Source: Mariprofundaceae bacterium (GTDB taxonomy: Bacteria > Pseudomonadota > Zetaproteobacteria > Mariprofundales > Mariprofundaceae). Taken from it: DNA of 11,175 nt. Shown one piece after another: positions 1-5,932 of the stretch. The stretch covers positions 1-11,175 of the forward strand of contig WFOJ01000230.1 of the NCBI GenBank assembly GCA_015488125.1. The letters are read 5' to 3'. Each line of letters starts with the position of its first letter. The first letter of the stretch is position 1. Position numbers and translations under genes: made by a program. Below the pieces are notes generated by a model. That model made no database searches. It was not told the origin of the DNA and was given only the letters and a program-made list of their open reading frames with translations.

Positions 1-2
1 AA

Positions 3-599
3 CGTGGTTTTCAAGCCAGTGGGATTGAGCCGAATGAACAATTTAACCACTACACGCGCAAGGTACTGCATGCCGATGTCGAAAACTGCAATCTTTTTGA
101 TTACCCGACGCGTGGCGATCAGGATATGGTGTTGCTGATTCATGTGATCGAGCATTTTACCTCGCCTGTTCGTGCCCTGTTAACAATTCGCGAGCTGCTG
201 AAAGATGATGGCCTGCTCTATATGGAATGCCCGAATATCGCTGCTCCTTTTGCCACTTTTGGTCGCCTTTTCCATTTTGCCCATACCTATAATTTTTCTC
301 CCAATACCCTGAAACTGCTGGCTTTGCGTTGCGGCTTTGCCTGGCAGGCTTCGTTCACAGATGACGAGCACCCTGATATTCGCATGCTGTTTCGCAAGGT
401 GGCCGCGCCTGAAACAGTGACACCAGATGCCACCGAGGCAGAACGGGTGCGTCAGGCCATTCATCGCTATAACTGGCTGAGCTATCATGCCCGCCCGGTG
501 TACTGGCAGCGCCGCCTGCGCAAGTTACGCAGCTATTGGCAGGAATACCGTCAGGCTGAGGTCTTTGTCAGCGATCTTGAGGCACGGTTTCGCCGATGA
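3..599 (+). CDS. SAM-dependent class I methyltransferase, C-terminal part (5' end outside window)
   Basis: The frame is open from the left edge and ends at TGA 597-599, so about 198 C-terminal residues are visible and the start is missing. Near the edge the protein reads GIEPNEQ, the acidic strand-2 loop that binds the SAM ribose. This is followed by DMVLLIHVIEHF, the VxEH motif typical of Methyltransf_11/23-type proteins, then LLKDDGLLYMECPN, the usual post-motif strand. The basic C-terminal tail (RRLRKLRSYWQEYRQ) is helical and is not diagnostic. The stop overlaps the start of the next gene by ATGA, so the two are probably translated together. Because that neighbour is a heptose-type kinase, a role in modifying a surface glycan or LPS precursor is plausible, but the substrate is unknown. 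The fold is confident; the specific function is not. Confidence 0.85.
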   Translation, partial: RGFQASGIEPNEQFNHYTRKVLHADVENCNLFDYPTRGDQDMVLLIHVIEHFTSPVRALLTIRELLKDDGLLYMECPNIAAPFATFGRLFHFAHTYNFSPNTLKLLALRCGFAWQASFTDDEHPDIRMLFRKVAAPETVTPDATEAERVRQAIHRYNWLSYHARPVYWQRRLRKLRSYWQEYRQAEVFVSDLEARFRR

Positions 600-1531
600 T
601 CCTGGTGATCGGCGATATTATTGTGGATGAGTTCCTGTGGGGAGATGCGCATCGCATTTCACCGGAAGCGCCCGTGCCCGTGGTGAATATCAGTGAAAGC
701 GATCGTCGCCTCGGTGGCTCGGCCAATGTGATTCGCAATCTGCATGCTCTGGATGAGCCATGCGCCATGTTTGGCGTCGTTGGTGATGATGAGGCCGGAC
801 GCTGGGTCGCTCAGCGACTGGGAGCGTTGGGTGTGGAACATCAGGGCGTGTTGATCAAGAGCAATGGTCGCCCGACCGCCGTCAAAACCCGTATTATTGC
901 CCGTCACCAGCAAATGCTGCGTTTTGATCGGGAATGGAACTCGCCGCTGACGGCAGCCTGTCAGCAGCAAATGCTAAGCCTTATTGCCGATCGTATGCCG
1001 CAGGCGGGCATGGCGATTCTTTCGGACTATGCCAAGGGTGTGCTGACAGCGGAGACGATTGCCGCTATCCTGCAACTGGCCGACGAACACGGTTGCCGCG
1101 TGGGCATTGATCCCAAGCCGGAACACACCGCCGCCTATCAGGGCGCCACATTCATCACCCCCAATCTTCAGGAAGCTGCTGCCATGAGTGGGCTGCCGGC
1201 CATTAACACCGACGAACACGCCGCCCTTATTGCCAAAACATTGCATCGCCAGCTATCACTGAGCTGGGTGCTACTGACCCGTTCAGAATGCGGCATGACC
1301 TTGTTCGATGGGCAGCAATGTCATCATATCCCGACGGAAGCGCGTGATGTGTTTGATGTCACCGGTGCTGGCGATACCGTGATTGCCAGTTTTGCCACCG
1401 CCCTGCTGCGTGGCGAAACGCCCTTGCAGGCTGCCATCACCGCCAACAAGGCGGCGGGGATTGTCGTCGGCAAAGTCGGCACCGCCACTGCCAGCTGGCA
1501 GGAAATTCACCGCAGCAGCGCGCTGCAATAG
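596..1531 (+). CDS. hldA: D-glycero-beta-D-manno-heptose-7-phosphate kinase (stand-alone HldE kinase domain, PfkB family)
   Basis: This is a 311-residue ribokinase/PfkB-fold sugar kinase. The N-terminal GDIIVDEFLWGD followed by RISPEAPVPVVNI is the signature of the RfaE/HldE kinase domain. Glycine motif 1 is LGGSANVIRNL at about residue 40, and LSDYAKGVLT lies mid-protein. Motif 2, DVTGAGDT, places the anion hole at 257-259 and the catalytic base at Asp260. Family knowledge: the enzyme phosphorylates heptose-7-phosphate at C1 on the way to ADP-heptose for the LPS inner core, in the cytoplasm. In enterobacteria it is fused to an adenylyltransferase; here the length covers only the kinase, so a separate hldC/rfaE2 would be needed. 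The start is forced, because an in-frame TGA lies at 578-580. The protein therefore begins directly at the first beta strand, without the short N-terminal extension of E. coli HldE. Another PfkB substrate cannot be excluded. Confidence 0.82.
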   Translation: MILVIGDIIVDEFLWGDAHRISPEAPVPVVNISESDRRLGGSANVIRNLHALDEPCAMFGVVGDDEAGRWVAQRLGALGVEHQGVLIKSNGRPTAVKTRIIARHQQMLRFDREWNSPLTAACQQQMLSLIADRMPQAGMAILSDYAKGVLTAETIAAILQLADEHGCRVGIDPKPEHTAAYQGATFITPNLQEAAAMSGLPAINTDEHAALIAKTLHRQLSLSWVLLTRSECGMTLFDGQQCHHIPTEARDVFDVTGAGDTVIASFATALLRGETPLQAAITANKAAGIVVGKVGTATASWQEIHRSSALQ

Positions 1532-1566
1532 CCAATCTGGCAAAACATCTGTTGCTGACGCCACAC

Positions 1567-1592
1567 TTGCCTTTCATCAGTTGACTCCTAGC
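1567..1592 (+). repeat. Left copy of gapped direct repeat flanking the wsp operon
   Basis: TTGCCTT (1567-1573), 11 bases, then CTCCTAGC (1585-1592) lies in the 95-base gap upstream of the chemoreceptor gene. The same two blocks, with 12 bases between them, occur at 9253-9279 in the gap after the last wsp gene. The function is unknown. It could be a shared regulatory element, a relic of insertion, or chance. Confidence 0.3.
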
Positions 1593-1612
1593 CTTCCTGG
1601 CACTATCAGGTT

Positions 1613-1620
1613 GGAGGAGG
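1613..1620 (+). promoter_or_regulatory. Strong Shine-Dalgarno site of wspA
   Basis: GGAGGAGG ends six bases before the ATG at 1627. It is the strongest ribosome-binding site in the window; most genes downstream have weak or no recognisable sites and overlap the gene before them. This fixes the start of the chemoreceptor gene. It also suggests that ribosomes load here and that later wsp genes depend largely on translational coupling. Confidence 0.8.
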
Positions 1621-1626
1621 AGTGGA

Positions 1627-3543
1627 ATGCTCAAGCGGCTGACCATTAACCAAAAATTGTTTATTCCCAGTATATTGGTAATGGTTTATTTCCTTGCCAT
1701 GTTTGCCTTGCAATGGCAGATGCGGCAAACGCATGAACGGCTGGATCAGCTGAACCAGCAATATACCCGGCTTGATACGGCTGCTGATGAGGTGACGAAA
1801 AATCTCCTTGAGACAGTGGTGATCAGCCAGCGTTTTGAGTTGACGCATCAGCGTAAGGATATTGATGCCTATGATCTGCTCGCCAAGAAGATTGACGCTT
1901 TTTTTGTCACTGCGGAAGAAAGCCTGCCCATCCAGGAGGAACAGCGAAGCCTGCTACAGCAAACGCGTCTGCAATGGGTTTCTACCCGTGAGCAGTTTCA
2001 CCTCATGGTGGAAAAGCAGACGGAGCTTGGCCTTGACGAGAATCATGGATTGCTGGGTGCCCTGCGCACAGCGGTGCATGAGGTGGAGGCAGAGCTGGAT
2101 CGTCATCAGGAAATAACCCTGGCGCACTCCATGCTAATGATGCGACGGCATGAAAAAGACTTTCTGGCACGCAAACATGACCAATATGTGCTGGAAATGA
2201 CCGAAGAGCGAAAACGCTTTGAAAAATTGCTCCGGGAAAGCAAACTGGATAGTGCAATCCGCCAAACGATCAGCAACAAAATCACATTTTACTACAACAG
2301 CTTTCGCCAATTGGTCACCGGTGTTCATGCCGTGGATGCAGCCGCAGAACTTGTTCATCAAAAAAGCGAGGCGGCGCTGAAAAATGTCAGCGATTTGCAA
2401 ACCGGTATTCACCGTATGCTCGAAAAAAACCGTGCAGCACAAGAACAAACATCACAAGAGCAGGCGCAACTTTTTTTGGGGTTTATGGTTATCATGAGTG
2501 CCTTGCTGGTGCTGTTGCTGGTATTGCTCGCCTTCCATCTGACAAAACCATTACAATTATTGATTGAACGCATGCGCGCCGTGGTGGAAGGTGATGGCGA
2601 TTTGTCGCGTCGCCTTGATGAGCAGGGGCGCGATGAGACAGCCGTGCTGGCGCGTTTGATCAATCGCATGCTGGATCATCTGGTTCATCTGATTCAGCGC
2701 GTGCAACGTGCAGGTATTCAGGTTGCCAGCTCGGCCAAACAACTTTCTGCGTCGATCAAGGAGCAGGAGGCAAGCACCACGGAATATGCCGCAACCGCCA
2801 ATCAGGTGGCTGCCTCGATTCGTGAAATCACCTCGACGTCACGCGATCTTTCCTATGCCTTGAACGAAACCAATCAACTGGTACAGCAGACTGATGAACT
2901 GGCAGGCAATTCACAAAGCCGCCTGGAAAACATGAATGAAAGCATGAATCGTATGACCGGATCATCGCAGAGCATTACCAATCACCTGGCTGAAATGAGT
3001 GAAAAAGCGGCCTCTATTAACAGCATGGTCACCACCATCAACAAAATCGCTGATCAGACGAATTTATTATCGCTCAATGCGGCGATTGAAGCGGAAAAAG
3101 CCGGTGAATATGGCCGTGGCTTTGCTGTTGTTGCCAGTGAAATCCGGCGGCTGGCCGATCAAACGGCAGTGGCCACTTACGATATTGAGCAAATGGTTAA
3201 AGAAGTGCAATCGACGGTGGCTTCCGGCGTCATGAGCATGGATCGTTTCACTGAGGAGTTGCATCACAGCGTTGAGGATGCCCGCATTGCATCCGAAGAA
3301 ATGCGCAAGGTGATTAACATGGTCAAGGCGTTCGCACCGCATATGGAAAGCATCAATGAAGGGCTGAACACCCAGAAGCAGGAAGCAGAAGAAATCAGCG
3401 ATGCCATGCTGAACTTAAGCGAAGCAGCGCAGCAAACGGCGGATCTCGTCAGTCAGAGTAACCGCAGTATTCACGATCTTGATGAAGCTGTCAGCAGTCT
3501 GCAGGCTGCCGTCAGCCTTTTTGTGGTGAAAAAAGCCATCTGA
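1627..3543 (+). CDS. wspA: Methyl-accepting chemoreceptor, WspA-type, with long HBM-like periplasmic sensor
   Basis: This 638-residue receptor opens the chemosensory operon. Membrane segment 1 spans about residues 11-29. A helical periplasmic region follows, about 30-281, and membrane segment 2 covers about 282-303. The HAMP domain runs to about 356, after Pro308, and the rest is a cytoplasmic signalling coiled coil. The hairpin tip at about 474-503 (IADQTNLLSLNAAIEAEKAG, then GRGFAVVA) is the conserved site that binds CheA and CheW. Downstream, RRLADQTAVATYDIEQM matches my recollection of Pseudomonas WspA. The periplasmic region is about 250 residues long and contains RRHEKDFLARK near residue 173, which resembles the HBM (helical bimodular) ligand-binding domain of McpS/TorS-type sensors. 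There is no C-terminal NWETF-like tether for CheR/CheB. The stop overlaps the next start as TGATG. The wsp assignment rests mainly on gene order; the ligand or stimulus is unknown. Confidence 0.88.
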   Translation: MLKRLTINQKLFIPSILVMVYFLAMFALQWQMRQTHERLDQLNQQYTRLDTAADEVTKNLLETVVISQRFELTHQRKDIDAYDLLAKKIDAFFVTAEESLPIQEEQRSLLQQTRLQWVSTREQFHLMVEKQTELGLDENHGLLGALRTAVHEVEAELDRHQEITLAHSMLMMRRHEKDFLARKHDQYVLEMTEERKRFEKLLRESKLDSAIRQTISNKITFYYNSFRQLVTGVHAVDAAAELVHQKSEAALKNVSDLQTGIHRMLEKNRAAQEQTSQEQAQLFLGFMVIMSALLVLLLVLLAFHLTKPLQLLIERMRAVVEGDGDLSRRLDEQGRDETAVLARLINRMLDHLVHLIQRVQRAGIQVASSAKQLSASIKEQEASTTEYAATANQVAASIREITSTSRDLSYALNETNQLVQQTDELAGNSQSRLENMNESMNRMTGSSQSITNHLAEMSEKAASINSMVTTINKIADQTNLLSLNAAIEAEKAGEYGRGFAVVASEIRRLADQTAVATYDIEQMVKEVQSTVASGVMSMDRFTEELHHSVEDARIASEEMRKVINMVKAFAPHMESINEGLNTQKQEAEEISDAMLNLSEAAQQTADLVSQSNRSIHDLDEAVSSLQAAVSLFVVKKAI

Positions 3544-3989
3544 TGCTTTGCATTTGTTTTCACCTCCGGCAGCAGGTGTACGCCATACGAGTAACGAGTG
3601 TGTTGCGCGTGCTGCCTCGACTGCAGGTCAAGCCGTTGCCATACACACCTGATTGGTTTTGCGGCCTGATCCGGGTCGCTGGTGAAGGCGTACCATTAGT
3701 GGATTTCAGTCAGTTGGTTATAGGCGAGCCTTCGCGTGTACTTTACAGCACGCGTATCATATTGCTGCGCTGCATGACCGGGCAGCAAGCTCGTACACTG
3801 GGCTTACTGACTGAAGGCGTAACCGGCACGCTGAAATTCCGCGAGGAATCCTTGCACCATCTGGCTGTTCACCTGGCTCAGGCTCCCTATCTGACCGAAA
3901 CACTGACGGATGAGCGAGGTATGGTACAACTGATTGATGTGGATCAGTTATTCAGTGATGAACTCTCCGAACTGCTTGCCCATGCATAA
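3543..3989 (+). CDS. wspB: CheW-like coupling protein (WspB)
   Basis: This small cytoplasmic protein of 148 residues consists of essentially one CheW-like SH3-type beta domain. The pattern YAIRVTSVLRVLP, then WFCGLIRVAGEGVPLVDF, then RIILLR follows the usual CheW core: specificity strand, the 'G..n.rG..vPvvdl' element, and a central strand. CheW proteins link receptor tips to the CheA kinase. Here the partners would be the receptor upstream and the hybrid kinase at 5933-8158. The ATG shares one base with the receptor stop (TGATG) and has no clear ribosome-binding site, so it should depend on coupling. It is one of two CheW proteins in the operon, as in Pseudomonas wspB and wspD; position and lack of an N-terminal extension identify this one as WspB. 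Confidence 0.85.
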   Translation: MLCICFHLRQQVYAIRVTSVLRVLPRLQVKPLPYTPDWFCGLIRVAGEGVPLVDFSQLVIGEPSRVLYSTRIILLRCMTGQQARTLGLLTEGVTGTLKFREESLHHLAVHLAQAPYLTETLTDERGMVQLIDVDQLFSDELSELLAHA

Positions 3990-5220
3990 ACTGCCTGATA
4001 CCCTGCTTTACCAGTTACATCAGGCCATGGGGCTTAATCCGGCGAGTATCAATGCCCAGGCCCTGCGTAACGCCGTGGATCAACGTATGCAGAGACTGCG
4101 GTTGCATGATGTCGCCGCTTACGTTCGTCAGTTGCGTCAGGATGAGGAGGAACTCCAGCTTTTAATTGAGGCTGTGGTCGTACCGGAAACCAGTTTTTTT
4201 CGTCATCCGGCAGCTTTTATGGCCTTGCGCCGGGTGATCGCTGAAACAACGGGAAGACGTTTCTGGCGCGTTCTTTGCCTGCCTTGCTCCACGGGCGAGG
4301 AACCGTATTCCGTGGCCATGTGTTTGTTGCAGGCAGGATTAAAACCGGATCAATTCAGTGTTGATGCCATTGATATCAGCCGGGAAGCACTGGCTCGGGC
4401 CAGGCAGGGCCTGTATCCTGAGTATTCATTTCGCAGTGAAATGGCGCACCAATATATGCATTTTTTCCGGAAAACAGACCAGGGTTACCAGTTGTCAACG
4501 GAAGTGCGTCAGTGCGTGCGTTTTCATCACGGTAATATTCTGAATCAGCAGGAACTGCTGAAATTCGGTCAGTATCCGGTCATTTTTTGCCGTAATCTGT
4601 TGATTTACCTTCATGCCGAAGCGCGAAAAAAGGCGGCGACCAATATTAGCCGATTACTGGAAGCTGATGGCATACTGTTTGCGGGCAATGCCGAAAACAC
4701 CCAGGTCTGGCAAGGCATGTTTCGCAGTCGTCGTATTCCGCTGGCCTTTGCGCTGTGTCACCCGGCCAGGCAAAAGGATACCCAGACAATGTCGGCCAGA
4801 CAAATCCGCCAACAAATGGCACAACAGCAGCCACAGCAACAACCAGGGAAGCAGCAAGAACAAGCAGATGCGCCCGTTGTCAGGGCAACAGACGCAGTAA
4901 CTTCGTCGTCTGCGCTGGATCAGATTCGCCTGGCAGCCGATCAGGGGCAGCTAGATCGCGTGCATCAACTTTGCCAGCAACGGATGCGCTCCTTTCCCAG
5001 GTGCGCCAAAAGCTATTTTTACGAGGCGCTGGCTTATGAAGCGGAGCAACAGCGCTCGGCGGCCATTCGCAGCTTCCGGCAAGCCATTTACTTACAGCCT
5101 GATTATACCGAAGCCCTTCAGCATCTGGCCTTGCTGCTGGATGCGGAAGGTCAGCTTCAGGCAGCAAAGCGGGTGCGTCAGCGTTTGCAGCGTTTGAAGG
5201 ATGAACAACATGCATCCTGA
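3982..5220 (+). CDS. wspC: CheR-type chemoreceptor glutamate methyltransferase with C-terminal TPR (WspC)
   Basis: CheR methyltransferases use SAM to methylate glutamates on the receptor signalling helices. From the ATG at 3982 the protein has 412 residues. It contains the CheR all-alpha N-terminal domain (about 1-60), then VVPETSFFR (E69-R74), the SAM-binding CSTGEEPYS (102-110) and FCRNLLIY (C203-N205). A Gln-rich linker at about 270-300 follows, then TPR-like helices at about 330-400 (YFYEALAYEAEQQRSAAIRS and similar). CheR plus TPR is the WspC architecture. The frame is open upstream to ATGs at 3934 and 3958, but these lie deep inside wspB and add residues unlike the family. MHKLPDTLLYQLHQAMGLNP at 3982 resembles a normal CheR N-terminus and leaves an 8-base overlap. 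No start has a good ribosome-binding site, so the start choice is only moderately secure. Confidence 0.87.
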   Translation: MHKLPDTLLYQLHQAMGLNPASINAQALRNAVDQRMQRLRLHDVAAYVRQLRQDEEELQLLIEAVVVPETSFFRHPAAFMALRRVIAETTGRRFWRVLCLPCSTGEEPYSVAMCLLQAGLKPDQFSVDAIDISREALARARQGLYPEYSFRSEMAHQYMHFFRKTDQGYQLSTEVRQCVRFHHGNILNQQELLKFGQYPVIFCRNLLIYLHAEARKKAATNISRLLEADGILFAGNAENTQVWQGMFRSRRIPLAFALCHPARQKDTQTMSARQIRQQMAQQQPQQQPGKQQEQADAPVVRATDAVTSSSALDQIRLAADQGQLDRVHQLCQQRMRSFPRCAKSYFYEALAYEAEQQRSAAIRSFRQAIYLQPDYTEALQHLALLLDAEGQLQAAKRVRQRLQRLKDEQHAS

Positions 5221-5899
5221 GCATGAACAATCACGACAAGACTGCTGGAACGATATGGGTGTCTGGGGGCGCTCGTTGCCGCGATGCGAAAAGCTGAAGG
5301 AAGTATCGCATTGTCGCAATTGCCTGGTGTATATTCGTGCCGGCCGGCGAAAACTCGATGATCCCGTAGCTGATGATTACGATATTGACTGGGCGCAAAC
5401 ATGGATGCAGACCGAGGATCACGAAGATGCCACAGGCAGAGGTGATCTTGGCCTGCTTGTCTTTCGATTGCATGATGAATATTTTGCGCTTCCTGTGACA
5501 CAGGTGGATGAGATTTTGCCTGTCAAACAACCATCGCCGCTACCGCACAGAAATCCGGATATACTGTTGGGACTCACGCAGGTACGCGGTGAACTGTGTT
5601 TGCATATTTCACTCAGTGGATTGCTGGGCATGCCTCGGATTGAACTGGATACGGCCAACAGCAACATCCTGCTGTTGCATGCGCGCCCCTGCGGACATCC
5701 GGTGGTATTTGCTGTTCACCAGGTATCCGGTGTGCATTACTGCTATCGTCACGCCTTGCAGCCTGTACCCGACAGTCTTCCTGCGCTGCAACGTCAGCTT
5801 AGCCTGGGCCTGTGTATGCTTACGACTGGGCAAGGTCGTCACCATGCCTGTGTGCTGGATACGGATCGCTGGTCGGAGCTGGGTGAATGGATCCGATGA
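5210..5899 (+). CDS. wspD: CheW-domain coupling protein with Cys-rich N-terminus (WspD)
   Basis: This is the second CheW-type adaptor of the operon, about 229 residues. The first 45 residues carry DCWNDMGVWG, then PRCEKL and HCRNC, placing cysteines at 12, 26, 35 and 38. From memory, a similar 'CW..iGv.Gd..C...HCRNCpVy' block is typical of WspD-like proteins; its function is not known to me. The CheW domain occupies about residues 75-215 (LLVFRLHDEYFALPVTQVDE, then LLGLTQVRGELCLHISLSGL). An ATG also lies at 5201, nine bases upstream. GAAGG at 5196-5200 abuts that ATG but sits nine bases before the ATG at 5210, which therefore looks the better start. The gene overlaps the end of wspC by 11 bases. 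It should connect the receptor array to the WspE kinase. Confidence 0.84.
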   Translation: MHPEHEQSRQDCWNDMGVWGRSLPRCEKLKEVSHCRNCLVYIRAGRRKLDDPVADDYDIDWAQTWMQTEDHEDATGRGDLGLLVFRLHDEYFALPVTQVDEILPVKQPSPLPHRNPDILLGLTQVRGELCLHISLSGLLGMPRIELDTANSNILLLHARPCGHPVVFAVHQVSGVHYCYRHALQPVPDSLPALQRQLSLGLCMLTTGQGRHHACVLDTDRWSELGEWIR

Positions 5900-5932
5900 A
5901 TCGGCAAGGCACAGGGCAGATACGGTAGTTTC

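Noticed and set aside
1531..1545. GCCA-ATC-TGGC hairpin after the hldA stop codon.
   Set aside because: It has four pairs, a three-base loop, and is followed by A not T; too weak to call a terminator.
1581..1609. Possible sigma-70 promoter upstream of wspA: TTGACT (1581-1586), 17 bases, TATCAG (1604-1609).
   Set aside because: The -10 match is only four of six, and the predicted start near 1616 would fall inside the strong ribosome-binding site (1613-1620), leaving almost no leader.
1538..1614. Sigma-54-like elements: TGGCA with TTGCT (1538-1556) and TGGCAC with TTGG (1598-1614).
   Set aside because: The GG-to-GC spacing is wrong by two to three bases in both, and the second lacks the GC dinucleotide.
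2471..2481. T7G4 tract in wspA, and T7 at 4194-4200 in wspC, as phase-variation sites.
   Set aside because: The tracts are short, both frames are intact, and they encode conserved hydrophobic or Phe-Phe residues.
3934..3981. Longer start for wspC at ATG 3934 (or 3958).
   Set aside because: It would put 24-56 bases inside wspB and add residues unlike CheR N-termini, with no ribosome-binding site to support it.
4646..5319. Several minus-strand open frames of 60 to 116 codons over wspC and wspD.
   Set aside because: They lie opposite well-supported conserved domains, have no family motifs and no ribosome-binding sites; they are shadow frames.
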